DNA of 64,000 nucleotides from Mucilaginibacter arboris (GCF_009754915.1 NZ_WPIK01000003.1:124001-188000), one strand, 5' to 3'; shown: positions 18,058 to 26,924, numbered from the stretch's first letter. Notes: generated from the sequence alone by a model not told the origin. A program made the numbers and translations.

Positions 18058-19143
18058 ATGCAGCAGCTACGTAAACAATTAGAGAAGATTGGCCGTGACC
18101 CTAAAGTTACCGCCAAATCCGTTGGATTAAGATATGTAAACGATTCTTCGCCTGGTTATACCCGCGAAAAACAAGGCGATGAGTTTGTTTTTAAGGATGC
18201 AAAAGGAGCATTGGTTGAGGATGAGGAACTGCTGGAGCGTTTCCGCAAAATGGTTATCCCGCCGGCTTATACTAATGTTTGGATTTGTCCGTACGAAAAT
18301 GGCCATTTGCAGTTTACCGGCGTTGATGCAGCCGGACGGAAGCAATACCGTTATCACGCTCAGTGGAACAAAATCCGGAATCAATCCAAATATCATCGCA
18401 TGGAAGAATTTGCCAGTCATATTCCAAAAATCCGGGAGCAGCTGGATAAAGATTTGGCGCGAAAAAAACTGGATAAACAGAAAGTGTTGGCGCTGGTGGT
18501 AAGGGTGATGGAACTAACGCACATTCGCATCGGTAATGAAAACTACCGCGAGTTATATGGTTCTTATGGTTTAACTACGTTAAACGATGAGCATGTTGAA
18601 ATAGAAGGCGGCGTGGTAAAATTTGGTTTTAAAGGAAAAAAAGGAGTTTACCATGATTTAAAACTGGAAAGTAAGGAGCTGGCCAAATTGGTAAAACAAT
18701 GTCAGGACATCCCCGGAGAAGAACTGTTTCAATATTATGATGAAGAAGGCAACCCACAGGATATAAAAAGTGATGATGTAAACGCTTATTTAAAAGAAAT
18801 TACCGGCGAAGATTTTACGGCGAAAGATTTTCGGACCTGGTCTGGCAGCGTACACGCTTTATATGCTTTTAAGGAAGCCGGAGGTTTTACAACTGCAAAA
18901 GAATGTAAAAAGAAAGTGGTCCAGGTTCTGGATGATGTAGCTTTTCATTTAGGCAATACACGCACAGTTTGCAAAAAATATTATGTGCACCCAACATTAA
19001 TTAAAAGTTATGAAGAAGGGCGGATTGACCGTTATCTGGAACAAATCACAGAAGATAAACCTTTGTCTGTTCCGGGATTGAACCAGGCGGAAAAAGTTTT
19101 GCTGGAGATGATTGGGAAAGAGAAGATTGCTGAAGCCCTATAA
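18058..19143 (+). CDS. DNA topoisomerase IB
   Basis: This 361-residue enzyme is of the poxvirus-like bacterial type IB. It relaxes supercoils by a 3'-phosphotyrosine link. The N-terminal domain contains YIRDSSPGYTR-like residues (26-36) and VWICPYENGHLQ. The catalytic domain has an Arg in MELTHIRIGNE (Arg157), DFRTWSG (Arg259) and the probable nucleophile Tyr309 in CKKYYVHP. Length is normal. The ATG at 18058 is the first in frame. There is no operon partner. Confidence 0.93.
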   Translation: MQQLRKQLEKIGRDPKVTAKSVGLRYVNDSSPGYTREKQGDEFVFKDAKGALVEDEELLERFRKMVIPPAYTNVWICPYENGHLQFTGVDAAGRKQYRYHAQWNKIRNQSKYHRMEEFASHIPKIREQLDKDLARKKLDKQKVLALVVRVMELTHIRIGNENYRELYGSYGLTTLNDEHVEIEGGVVKFGFKGKKGVYHDLKLESKELAKLVKQCQDIPGEELFQYYDEEGNPQDIKSDDVNAYLKEITGEDFTAKDFRTWSGSVHALYAFKEAGGFTTAKECKKKVVQVLDDVAFHLGNTRTVCKKYYVHPTLIKSYEEGRIDRYLEQITEDKPLSVPGLNQAEKVLLEMIGKEKIAEAL

Positions 19144-19181
19144 TTATAATTAAGTATTTAAGCAAATAGATAGATTTGCTG

Positions 19182-19195
19182 ATACTTCTTTTATC
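19182..19195 (-). repeat. Single repeat word copy upstream of the DUF421 gene
   Basis: ATACTTCTTTTATC lies between the topoisomerase stop and the DUF421 start. Confidence 0.6.
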
Positions 19196-19271
19196 GCCCC
19201 AAATATTGTATTTACAATTTCTTAACATTTAGGTAACATTGTAGCTAAAACTCCTATAAGTTTTAGCTATA

Positions 19272-19763
19272 ATGGAAATACTGATCAAAATATTCGGAGA
19301 GGGGAAAGACCTCAACTCTCTCCAAATGAGTTGCCGGGCACTGGTAATTTACCTGATTGCGTTGCTGCTCATCCGAATTGCCGGAAGGCGCACGTTTGGT
19401 AAAAAAACAGCTTTTGATAATACCATTGCCATTATGCTTGGCGCTGTTTTAAGCCGTGCTATTGTGGGTGCTTCTCCGTTTTTGCCAACGGTTATCGGTT
19501 CATTAGTATTGGTTTTGTTGCATCGTGCTATTGCCTGGTACAGCATGTACAACAAAAAGTTTGAGCATTTGGTAAAAGGAAAATCACAGCCTTTGTACCA
19601 AAACGGAAAAATGAACAAAGAAAATATGAAACGTGGTTTGATGAGTGAAGATGACTTACGCGGCGACATCAGGTTAAAAGGACAAACCAATTCTTTAGAA
19701 GATTTAGACGAAATTTATATCGAAACAACCGGTGAAGTGAGTTTGATCAAAAAGAAAAAATAA
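19272..19763 (+). CDS. DUF421 membrane protein (YetF-like)
   Basis: The protein has 163 residues. Three membrane helices fill the first half (near 22-40, 48-65 and 69-88). A cytoplasmic C-terminal part contains SQPLYQNGKMNKENMKRGLM and SEDDLRGDIRLKGQ, the hallmark of DUF421, followed by DEIYIETTGEVSLI. Related YetF proteins of spore formers act in spore envelope functions; in Bacteroidota the role is unknown. A perfect palindrome follows as terminator. Confidence 0.85.
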   Translation: MEILIKIFGEGKDLNSLQMSCRALVIYLIALLLIRIAGRRTFGKKTAFDNTIAIMLGAVLSRAIVGASPFLPTVIGSLVLVLLHRAIAWYSMYNKKFEHLVKGKSQPLYQNGKMNKENMKRGLMSEDDLRGDIRLKGQTNSLEDLDEIYIETTGEVSLIKKKK

Positions 19764-19800
19764 ATGCTTTTATCATCGTAGAGTTGTTAATTTTTTACCG

Positions 19801-19849
19801 ATAAAAGAAGCATGGCCAGGAAAAATTTTCCTGGCCATGCTTCTTTTAT
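19801..19849. terminator. 49-base perfect palindrome built from two repeat words
   Basis: The arms 19801-19824 and 19826-19849 are exact reverse complements with a single A between them. Each outer end is ATAAAAGAAGCAT and the inner part is GGCCAGGAAAA. It sits between convergent genes (the DUF421 gene and the Gfo/Idh/MocA gene) and would form a strong bidirectional hairpin. Confidence 0.85.
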
Positions 19850-19865
19850 GCCTATATTTTTTTGA

Positions 19866-21200
19866 TCAGCTTTCTTTGGGAGGTGTTCCGCGGAAAGTAT
19901 CCAGCTTATCCATCCGTTCCAGGTTTACAGGTTTTCCGGTCCTTGCCGATTCATAAATCGCTTCCATTATTTTCTGGTCCTGCAAACCTTCTTCGCCCGG
20001 CGTGTATGGTACTTTATTTTCAATCACACATTCAGAAAAATGGTCAATCTCTAAAGCAAACTGATTTTCTTCCTGCAACTTGGGCTGCATTTTATTTTGT
20101 ACCTTGCCCATTACCTGCGATGCTTCCGGCATCAGGCCTTTGTAATCAAAAGCCGGGTCCATCCCAAACCAGCCGCCGTTATCGGCATAGCAGCGGTAAT
20201 GTTTAGAGTTGTGCGCGCCGTAACTGCAAGTATTATTGGCTATTACGCCACTTGGAAAGAACATCTGGAACATTACCGCTTCTTCTACTTCTTTAAACCT
20301 TGGGTCATTGGGTGTACTGTAAGTGGTTGCGTTTACCATATAAGGTTCTTCACCTAATAAAAAACGATTGGTGTTGATATCATACAAACCAATATCCGGC
20401 AAAGAACCGCCGCCAGATAAAGCTTTATGCAAACGCCACTGTTTCGGATCGCCAATATTTTGTACGTTAACGGAAGTAATCACTTTTACCTTACCAAACT
20501 TATGGCTACGTGCAAATTGCATCATCTGGCGGTTATTCGGTTCGTATTGGATACGATATGCAATCATCAATTTTTTACCTGCTTTTTTGCAAGCATCAAT
20601 CATCCGCTCTGCTGATTTTGAAGAAACTGTCATCGGTTTTTCGCACAAAACATGTTTTCCTGCTTTTGCTGCACGGATTACAAATTCCTCGTGCATGGCA
20701 TTTGGCAGTACAATGTAAACTGCGTCTATCTCCGGATTATTTTTAATCTCATCAAAATTCTGGTAGTTGTAAAGTTTTTTTTGCTCAACGCCATATTGCA
20801 TCGCAACCTTTTTTGCTTTGTCTGCGCTTCCGCTTACCAAAGCTACAACTTTAGAATTTTTACAGTTGCCAAAAGCCGGCATAATCTGGCCCAAAGTTAA
20901 TTCTCCCAAACCCACAACCGCGTAACCTACACGTTTATCTTTGGGCAAAATGGTTGGAAACGATGACTGGTTTCCTTCGCTTGCTGCATGCTGGCTTGGC
21001 ACTTCCACTTTTATCGCATCGGCCATAGAACGCGGGCCTGGTTTGTTGCTATTTGTACTTTGGGCACTTGCTGTTCCCGTAGCCAGTTCGCCAATTACGG
21101 TAGCTGCAATTAACCCTTTTCCTGCACTTTCTATAAATTGCCTGCGGTCAAAAACTTTTTGGGTTGATGCTAATGGCATCGTTTCTTTAATATCCGGCAT
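19866..21200 (-). CDS. Gfo/Idh/MocA-family oxidoreductase, Tat-exported
   Basis: This 444-residue protein begins with a twin-arginine signal (DRRQFIESAGKGLIAATVIG, residues 18-37), so it is probably exported folded to the periplasm. A Rossmann domain follows (GYAVVGLGELTLGQIMPAF). The catalytic-site motif GKHVLCEKPM lies at about 180. The C-terminal domain has the GGSLPDIGLYDINTNRFLLG pattern. It resembles glucose-fructose oxidoreductase-like enzymes that act on sugars with bound NADP. The substrate is unknown. It is a single gene between repeat clusters. Confidence 0.88.
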   Translation of the reverse strand: MPDIKETMPLASTQKVFDRRQFIESAGKGLIAATVIGELATGTASAQSTNSNKPGPRSMADAIKVEVPSQHAASEGNQSSFPTILPKDKRVGYAVVGLGELTLGQIMPAFGNCKNSKVVALVSGSADKAKKVAMQYGVEQKKLYNYQNFDEIKNNPEIDAVYIVLPNAMHEEFVIRAAKAGKHVLCEKPMTVSSKSAERMIDACKKAGKKLMIAYRIQYEPNNRQMMQFARSHKFGKVKVITSVNVQNIGDPKQWRLHKALSGGGSLPDIGLYDINTNRFLLGEEPYMVNATTYSTPNDPRFKEVEEAVMFQMFFPSGVIANNTCSYGAHNSKHYRCYADNGGWFGMDPAFDYKGLMPEASQVMGKVQNKMQPKLQEENQFALEIDHFSECVIENKVPYTPGEEGLQDQKIMEAIYESARTGKPVNLERMDKLDTFRGTPPKES

Positions 21201-21297
21201 TTTGGTGTTAAATTGAAATGTTAATAATTGAGAATGAACCTGTTTCCTGAAAAAAACCCTTATCCGGCAGATTAGTTTACAATTAATTATTTTTACC

Positions 21298-21365
21298 GGT
21301 AAAAGAAGTATTACAAATCCGGTGCTTCTTTTACCGGTAAATTTTATGCCGGTAAAAGAAGTACT
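21298..21365. repeat. Three repeat words in alternating orientation before cdaA
   Basis: Copies are TAAAAGAAGTAT (21300-21311), GTGCTTCTTTTA (21322-21333, opposite strand) and TAAAAGAAGTA (21353-21363). The neighbouring bases ACCGGT join them into a run of short palindromes in the region between the divergent oxidoreductase and cdaA genes. Confidence 0.75.
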
Positions 21366-21425
21366 GGTAATTTAATCCTTACAGAATAATGCTGATGAAT
21401 TGCCGGAATGTTTAACTTCGTGCAA

Positions 21426-22217
21426 ATGCAATCTTTCGACCTGAGCTTTCTACGGTTTACTTTTTTTGATGTGCTGGACGTTGTGCTGGTAGCCATCATC
21501 ATGTATCAGATTTATAATTTAATCCGCGGAACTATCGCAGCCAATATTTTTATTGGCCTGGCTATACTTTGCGCCTTGTATTTTGTGGTGAAGGCTTTAA
21601 ACATGCGGTTACTTACAGGCATCCTCGGCAACTTTATGAATGTAGGCATCATTGCGCTGATTGTGGTTTTTCAGCAGGAAATCCGTCGCTTTCTGTTGTT
21701 AGTAGGGCGAAATGCTTCCTTGCAGCGTAACAAAGCCTGGTGGAAATATTTTTTTGGCAGAACAGAGGAAGAAAAAAATAACCTCGCCAGAATAAAACCC
21801 ATTGTTGATGCCTGTAAAACCATGAAAGAAAGCCGCACAGGTGCATTAATTGTTTTTGCCAAATACTACGACGAGGAGTTTTTTCATAACAGTTGCGAAT
21901 ATTTGGATGCTAAAATTACCAAACGCTTGCTGGAAAGTATTTTTCAGAAACATAGCCCTTTGCACGACGGCGCCGTTATTATTGCCGAAAATAAAATTAA
22001 ATCTGCCAGTTGCATTTTACCTTTAACAGATAACACCAACCTGCCTCCACAATTTGGTTTAAGGCATCGGGCAGGCATCGGAATTTCTGAAGCAAGTGAT
22101 GCTACGGCTTTAATCGTTTCCGAAGAAACCGGCGAAATTGCTTATGCCAAACAAGGCAAAGTAAAAATGAACATTAGTTTTATGGAATTGGAAAAACTGC
22201 TGAACAAAGATTTTTAA
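21426..22217 (+). CDS. cdaA: Diadenylate cyclase CdaA
   Basis: CdaA makes the second messenger c-di-AMP from two ATP. Three N-terminal membrane helices (near 16-34, 37-56 and 68-84) precede the DAC domain with its signature DGA (181-183, in LHDGAVII) and RHR (213-215, in GLRHRAGIGISE). The start chosen is the ATG at 21426 (263 residues); an ATG at 21408 would add MFNFVQ and cannot be excluded. The usual Firmicute partners cdaR and glmM are not next to it, as is common in Bacteroidota. Osmotic and cell wall control is the known family role. Confidence 0.93.
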   Translation: MQSFDLSFLRFTFFDVLDVVLVAIIMYQIYNLIRGTIAANIFIGLAILCALYFVVKALNMRLLTGILGNFMNVGIIALIVVFQQEIRRFLLLVGRNASLQRNKAWWKYFFGRTEEEKNNLARIKPIVDACKTMKESRTGALIVFAKYYDEEFFHNSCEYLDAKITKRLLESIFQKHSPLHDGAVIIAENKIKSASCILPLTDNTNLPPQFGLRHRAGIGISEASDATALIVSEETGEIAYAKQGKVKMNISFMELEKLLNKDF

Positions 22218-22221
22218 CAGA

Positions 22222-22233
22222 TAAAAGAAGCAT
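22222..22233 (+). repeat. Single repeat word just after cdaA
   Basis: TAAAAGAAGCAT, then CAGCATTAAAAACTAATTGC and TG, lies 4 bases after the cdaA stop and could form part of its terminator. Confidence 0.55.
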
Positions 22234-22306
22234 CAGCATTAAAAACTAATTGCTGTTTTTAATTATAACAGCTAAATAAACCATTACAAACCCCCTTTTT
22301 ATTACC

Positions 22307-23137
22307 ATGATTATTTTAATACAATGTAAAGACCAGGTTGGCCTTGTTACTTCTATTTCGGGCATATTGGTGCAACAGCAGCTAAATATTGTTTCCATGA
22401 ACGAGCATGTGGACAAAGCCCAGGACCGGTTTTATATGCGCCTGGAAGTAGAGCCTTTGGTTGATGTAGCTGCGCTGGAAGCTAAAATAAAAAGTGTACT
22501 GCCAGAAGATGCGGTAATCGCCATCAACCAACAACTGCAAAAAAAAATTGTGGTGCTGGTTACTAAAGAATACCATTGCCTTGCTGATATTCTGATCCGT
22601 AATTTCTTTGGGACTTTAGGTGCTTCGGTATTAGGTGTAATTGGTAATTATACTAACCTGCAAAATATTTGCGAACGTTTTGATGTTCCTTTTTATCCGG
22701 TTTTGTATAGCCCTTCAATTTTAAATGAAGAACCAGAAGAACAAATAGCTGCAATAATCCGGCAATTAGGGCCAGATTATATTGTGCTTGCCAAGTTTAT
22801 GCGTATTTTATCTCCTGGTTTTGTAGCTAAATTTCCAAAGCAGCTCATTAACATCCATCACTCTTTTTTGCCCGCATTTGTTGGTGCCAGCCCTTATCGG
22901 CAAGCATTTGAACGTGGTGTAAAGCTGATTGGTGCAACAGCACATTTTGTTACTAACGAACTGGATGAAGGCCCGATTATTACGCAGCAAATTATCCCCG
23001 TAAACCATTCGCATACTGCTGCGGATATGATGAAAGCCGGACAGGAAATAGAAACTTCGGTACTGGCAAAAGCCTTGCAACTGGTTTTTGATGACCGCGT
23101 TTTTGTTTATAAAAATAAAACGGTTGTTTTTGAGTAA
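22307..23137 (+). CDS. purU: Formyltetrahydrofolate deformylase
   Basis: PurU hydrolyses 10-formyltetrahydrofolate to formate and tetrahydrofolate, balancing one-carbon pools. The 276-residue protein has an N-terminal ACT domain (residues 1-75, CKDQVGLVTSISGIL). The formyltransferase-type catalytic domain follows, with NIHHSFLPAFVGASPYRQA holding the catalytic His and ATAHFVTNELDEGPII the Asp. Length and order match the family. gcvP, which produces one-carbon units, lies elsewhere in the window. Confidence 0.94.
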   Translation: MIILIQCKDQVGLVTSISGILVQQQLNIVSMNEHVDKAQDRFYMRLEVEPLVDVAALEAKIKSVLPEDAVIAINQQLQKKIVVLVTKEYHCLADILIRNFFGTLGASVLGVIGNYTNLQNICERFDVPFYPVLYSPSILNEEPEEQIAAIIRQLGPDYIVLAKFMRILSPGFVAKFPKQLINIHHSFLPAFVGASPYRQAFERGVKLIGATAHFVTNELDEGPIITQQIIPVNHSHTAADMMKAGQEIETSVLAKALQLVFDDRVFVYKNKTVVFE

Positions 23138-23147
23138 TGCAGGGATT

Positions 23148-23313
23148 AAGGGCTTGTTTAAATTTTTATCAGAAGAGAAATACAATGCTTCTTTTATCAA
23201 TAAAAAGTTGGTGTAGGAGTGATCTGTAAATTAGAAATTACAGAGAACGCCACAGATTTTTTTGTGGGATAAAAGAAGCATAGGCAATACGTTGAATAAA
23301 ATTTAAACGCCCT
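23148..23313. repeat. Fold-back element, copy D (166 bp)
   Basis: The outer arms are AAGGGCTTGTTTAAATTTTT (23148-23167) and ATAAAATTTAAACGCCCT (23296-23313), imperfect inverted repeats. Inside them lie ATGCTTCTTTTATC (23185-23198) and GATAAAAGAAGCAT (23268-23281). The right arm touches the stop codon of the hybrid kinase gene. It resembles a MITE-like or fold-back repeat. Confidence 0.65.
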
Positions 23314-25042
23314 AAAAAATAACAGGTGCATTGGCAACTGATAAAACAGCATATTTTTTTATCAGGTTAAACATTTGATGAGGTTCAAATGGTTTGGGGA
23401 TGAAATCTGTAAAACCGCTGGTCAGCAGGTCGGCAAGCATTTCCTGGTCAATAAGCGAAGCCGTAAAAGCTAATACAGGAATTGTTGGATAGAGTGTTTT
23501 TACATGAGTAATTGCTGTAAAGCCGTTCATTACCGGCATTTCCAGGTCCATCAGTATTAACGAATAATTTGCATCGAGTTCTAAGGCATCTAAAGCTTCT
23601 TGTCCATCAAAAACGCAAGTGATCGAAGCTTTATAACCCGTCAGGATCTTCTTTGCAATCATCATGTTAATTTTGTTGTCTTCTGCAACCAAAATCCTCA
23701 ATCCTTCTAAATCTTCCGGGCCTTGTTTAATGCCTGTTAACGATGATGTTTGTTTGGTTAAAAGTTCAAACTCAATTTCAAAGCTAAAAATACTTCCTTT
23801 CCCTTTTTCGCTTTTTAGTTTTAAAGAGCTGTTCATCAGTTCTAATAAACGGAGGCAAATGGAAAGCCCTAAACCTGTGCCATTATATTTTCGGGTACTT
23901 GAATCATAAACCTGCCAAAAGCTTTCAAAAATTTTAGACTGGTCTTCTTTATCAATCCCTAAACCTGTATCTTCTACTATAAATTTAGTCCTAAGCTTGT
24001 TGTTGCTTTTTTGCATACACAGCAGGCTTAGCTTTACATATCCTTTTGCGGTAAATTTTAAGGCGTTTGATAATAAATTGTTTAAGATTTGGATAATCCT
24101 GATATCGTCTCCAAGTACAAAAGCATCCAGTTCCGGTGCTATATCAACCATTAATTGGAGGTTTTTTTCTTCAAAACTGTTGTAAAAAGGCAGTGTTGAA
24201 TCAGTAATCAGTTGTTTTAAATTTAATTCGATGGGATGGATCTCTAACTTGCCTGCTTCAATTTTATTAAAGTCTAAAATATCGTTTACCAGGTTTAACA
24301 TGTGGCCGGAACAATATTTTAATATGCGGAAATATTCGTTATCGTCTGCTAAATATTTCTCTTCTTTCAATAAATTAACAGCGCCTAAAACACCATTAAG
24401 CGGAGTTCTTAACTCGTGGCCCATGGTAGATAGAAACCGTGTGCGCGAAGAAATAGTATTGTTTTTTTCTTCGATTAATTCTTCAAAGTTTAATTTTTGA
24501 GAAAAGATGAAAGCACCGGCAAAACTTGCAGTCATGATAATGGAAGTGAGTGCATTACACAAATAAATTTTTGCCTGAGCTGCATGTGGAACAGGCTCCA
24601 TAGGAAAAGTATATAAGCCGAGAAAAAGACAAACTAAAAAGGATATAACTGTAATTGAAAAATTGAAAAAAAGTGTTTTGTAATTTGATTTTTCAAAATC
24701 TATAATTACCGGAATGCCAATAAGTAAAGGGAAATAATAGAAACATTGCCCTGACTGTGCTCCTTCTACTATTACACTTATTATTAAATGGGCGCTTACA
24801 ATAAGTAAAAAGTAATATTCTATTTTATTTAGAATACCTAACTTTTTTAAAACCATTACAGCTCCTAAGCAAAAACAGAATAAAGCAGTAGATATACAGG
24901 ATTTGTTAAGATTTAAGGAGTAATAAACTGCTGATAAAATAAACCCGGCAGCAAATGCTATTGAGTAAATAATGTACGCCCTTTTAGAAACGTTCCTTAA
25001 ATCAAATATGGATAGTAGAGAAGTTTTTGTTATTAAAGGCAT
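23312..25042 (-). CDS. Hybrid sensor histidine kinase/response regulator
   Basis: This 576-residue membrane protein has six or seven helices in the first 180 residues. A HisKA domain follows with His209 (STMGHELRTPLNG), then a HATPase domain (NNLLSNALKF 321-330, EDTGLGI 357-363, GTGLGLSI near 388) and a C-terminal receiver with Asp499 (LILMDLEMPVMNG). It lacks an extracellular sensor, so the helices themselves may sense the signal. It stands alone; the lone receiver at 41591 or other regulators could be downstream, but nothing shows this. The end of the gene abuts fold-back copy D. Confidence 0.9.
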   Translation of the reverse strand: MPLITKTSLLSIFDLRNVSKRAYIIYSIAFAAGFILSAVYYSLNLNKSCISTALFCFCLGAVMVLKKLGILNKIEYYFLLIVSAHLIISVIVEGAQSGQCFYYFPLLIGIPVIIDFEKSNYKTLFFNFSITVISFLVCLFLGLYTFPMEPVPHAAQAKIYLCNALTSIIMTASFAGAFIFSQKLNFEELIEEKNNTISSRTRFLSTMGHELRTPLNGVLGAVNLLKEEKYLADDNEYFRILKYCSGHMLNLVNDILDFNKIEAGKLEIHPIELNLKQLITDSTLPFYNSFEEKNLQLMVDIAPELDAFVLGDDIRIIQILNNLLSNALKFTAKGYVKLSLLCMQKSNNKLRTKFIVEDTGLGIDKEDQSKIFESFWQVYDSSTRKYNGTGLGLSICLRLLELMNSSLKLKSEKGKGSIFSFEIEFELLTKQTSSLTGIKQGPEDLEGLRILVAEDNKINMMIAKKILTGYKASITCVFDGQEALDALELDANYSLILMDLEMPVMNGFTAITHVKTLYPTIPVLAFTASLIDQEMLADLLTSGFTDFIPKPFEPHQMFNLIKKYAVLSVANAPVIF

Positions 25043-25216
25043 GCGTTTTTTACGAATGGATAGTGCATTAGTTACAAAGTTTGGTTGTGTATAAAGTTCA
25101 GTATTTGTTACTTACGGATAAATTTTACATCTTTTTTAATTAAGGACTTGTTTAAACTTTTTTTTCTGGCCCTCTTTTTTTTGGGTTGATGTTTCTTTTA
25201 TCACCTCAAAAATGTT

Positions 25217-25545
25217 AGGGCCTGTTTAAATTTTGTCCTTTTGTTTGATGCCCCTTTTATGCCATGATTTTTTTAAATGTTTTGTGGTTTTGTGGTTTTG
25301 GCTAAAGCCTGTTGCCGCTTATCCTTTGTCCACGGCCTGAAGGCCGTGGAAACGGCCAATTAGAACATGGCCCGGGCGTCCTGTCTGCACAAGGCAATCC
25401 AGCATTGGTAAACAAAGGTTGTCGTAAAAGCTACGCTTTAAAATTGCCACGGCCTTCAGGCCGTGGGTTGGTAGAAACACAGGGAGCGGCTTTAGCCAAA
25501 AAAAGAAGCATACAAAAAATTGCGGAATAAATTTTAAACAGGCCT
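25217..25545. repeat. Inner fold-back element nested in copy A
   Basis: The arms are AGGGCCTGTTTAAATTTT (25217-25234) and AAATTTTAAACAGGCCT (25529-25545). A degenerate word ATGCCCCTTTTA lies at 25248-25259 and AAAAGAAGCAT at 25501-25511. Its arms differ slightly from those of the outer element, so it probably arrived separately. Confidence 0.6.
25298..25500. repeat. REP-like palindrome pair at the core of copy A
   Basis: CCACGGCCTGAAGGCCGTGG near 25330-25349 and CCACGGCCTTCAGGCCGTGG near 25448-25467 are GC-rich palindromes. TGGCTAAAGCC (left) and GGCTTTAGCCA (right) frame them. Such pairs resemble REP/BIME units moved by RAYT transposases; no RAYT gene is in the window. Confidence 0.65.
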
Positions 25546-25774
25546 TAATGCTCAGGTTTTGATTTTTAGGCTGATGCTTCTTTTATCACCTAAAAATGTT
25601 GACCATTGTTTTTTTGATTATTTAAATGCAGGAAAACACCAGTTTTTATCCGGTAAAAGAAGCATGGGCACCAGCCTGAACATATCGAAGGGCCTTGTAA
25701 CTATTTAAACGGAGCCTAAAAGTTTAAACAACTTCTAAATTTTAATTAAAAAGTCTGTGTTTATTTTGTAAAAA

Positions 25775-26503
25775 TTGTTTGGATACATAGTCCAACTCCT
25801 GTTAACACTACAACCTATTTTTAGCGGTGCACCTGTGCTTATTTCTATCTGTATGCGTTATTTGTTGTTTGCCGGTTTATTTTACAGCTTCTTTTATCTG
25901 TGGAAAAATAAGCCTTTCTGGTTTGCAAAAATCCAGCAGCGTTACCCGGAAAATAAGCATGTGGCCAGGGAAATCTGTTATTCTTTTCTTACTATTTTAA
26001 TTTTTGGTGCAGTTATTCTTGCCGTTACTTATGCCAGTAAAAAAGGCTATACCAAGGTTTATCATCACATCAGCGATTACGGCTACGGTTACTATTTTGC
26101 CAGTATTTTATTGATGATCTTTTTGCACGATACTTATTTTTACTGGGCACACCGTATTATGCACTGGAAACTGCTGTTTAAAATTGTTCACAAAGTGCAT
26201 CATCTTTCTACCAATCCAACACCTTTTGCAGCTTATGCCTTCCATCCAATTGAGGCTTTTGTTGAAGTTGGCATCATTCCGCTCATTGCGTTTACCATTC
26301 TGTATCATCCTACGACCAACATGCACCATCGTTTAATAAAATGCAATTATGGTTTGTATTTTAATATTGGGGATAGGTTGATGAAAACCAATCATATCAA
26401 GTATGAACAGCATTTTGATGAAGTAGCTTCGCAGAAAAAACCGGGAAAGGAACGCTGCCGCGATTTCTCAGGCATAAAAACAGTATATCCGTTTAAGGAT
26501 TAA
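25775..26503 (+). CDS. Sterol desaturase/fatty acid hydroxylase-family protein, apparently internally shortened
   Basis: This 242-residue membrane protein has the first His motifs of the family (LHDTYFYWAHRIMHW, VHKVHHLS, then NPTPFAAYAFHP) and the typical end CNYGLYFNIGDRLMKT. Between them, after ILYHP, the sequence jumps to TTNMHHRLIK, so the segment that usually carries the GHxGxE motif and part of the last His cluster (about 35-45 residues) seems deleted. Di-iron chemistry is therefore doubtful. The start is a TTG at 25775, supported by family-like residues LLLTLQPIF; an ATG at 25853 is the alternative. A TATTTTG box lies just upstream. The second-form word (26475-26486) is in the C-terminal codons. 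Confidence 0.65.
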   Translation: MFGYIVQLLLTLQPIFSGAPVLISICMRYLLFAGLFYSFFYLWKNKPFWFAKIQQRYPENKHVAREICYSFLTILIFGAVILAVTYASKKGYTKVYHHISDYGYGYYFASILLMIFLHDTYFYWAHRIMHWKLLFKIVHKVHHLSTNPTPFAAYAFHPIEAFVEVGIIPLIAFTILYHPTTNMHHRLIKCNYGLYFNIGDRLMKTNHIKYEQHFDEVASQKKPGKERCRDFSGIKTVYPFKD

Positions 26504-26864
26504 TGTTTTTTGCTGATGAATCTGGTTTGATAACCGGGGATAAGCGTTTAACAGGCATCTTATATCTTGTACTTTCATCTGGTTTCGCAACCGGCATATT
26601 CCATTTGCCAACTGGTTTTACAATTGGCATTTTATCCAAAGAAGCAATTAAAATATTGGAAGAAGAATTTTTCCCGGGTAAAAACTGTAAATCAGCATTG
26701 CTGTTCGGTTTGATAGAAAGCCGGGGCCTGAGTGCAAGCGAATCAAATATAGAACGAAAATTAGAAGCCGTAACTTTTTCTAATGGTTTGATGGCTGGTT
26801 TTTGCTGTGCTTTCAGTTCAAACGCAATTCCTGCAAGAATGATGAAGAAAAGTATCTTTTTCAT
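26493..26864 (-). CDS. Small secreted hypothetical protein with Pro/Lys repeats
   Basis: From the ATG at 26862-26864 the protein has 123 residues with a signal peptide (MKKILFFIILAGIAFELKAQ). The rest is low complexity and rich in Lys-Pro, with a loose repeat (MPIVKPVGKW, MPVAKPDEST, MPVKRLSPVIKP). It is not recognised as a family. Its end overlaps the end of the convergent desaturase gene by 11 bases. Confidence 0.5.
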   Translation of the reverse strand: MKKILFFIILAGIAFELKAQQKPAIKPLEKVTASNFRSIFDSLALRPRLSIKPNSNADLQFLPGKNSSSNILIASLDKMPIVKPVGKWNMPVAKPDESTRYKMPVKRLSPVIKPDSSAKNINP

Positions 26865-26924
26865 AACCTTTAATTTTATCACTAATCTATATAAAAATAT
26901 TTACGGATAGCTTTCATCAGAATA

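Larger units (their letters stand above)
25147..25732. repeat. Nested fold-back element, copy A (about 590 bp)
   Basis: The outer arms are CTTGTTTAAACTTTTT (25147-25162) and TAAAAGTTTAAACAACTT (25717-25734, mirrored). Repeat words lie at 25189 (ATGTTTCTTTTA variant), 25574-25585 and 25654-25665. The right flank GGGCACCAGCCTGAACATAT recurs in copies B and C. A second element (25217-25545) is inserted within it, and a REP-like palindrome pair within that. No protein-coding gene is credible here; open frames arise from the repeats. Confidence 0.7.

Noticed and set aside
25312-25530. 72-residue open frame in the nested repeat
   Set aside because: It is the translation of the REP-like palindrome pair and ends in repeat sequence; not a credible protein.
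26503-26910. 135-residue plus-strand frame after the desaturase gene
   Set aside because: It is antisense to the signal-peptide-bearing small protein gene, which has the better start and protein character.
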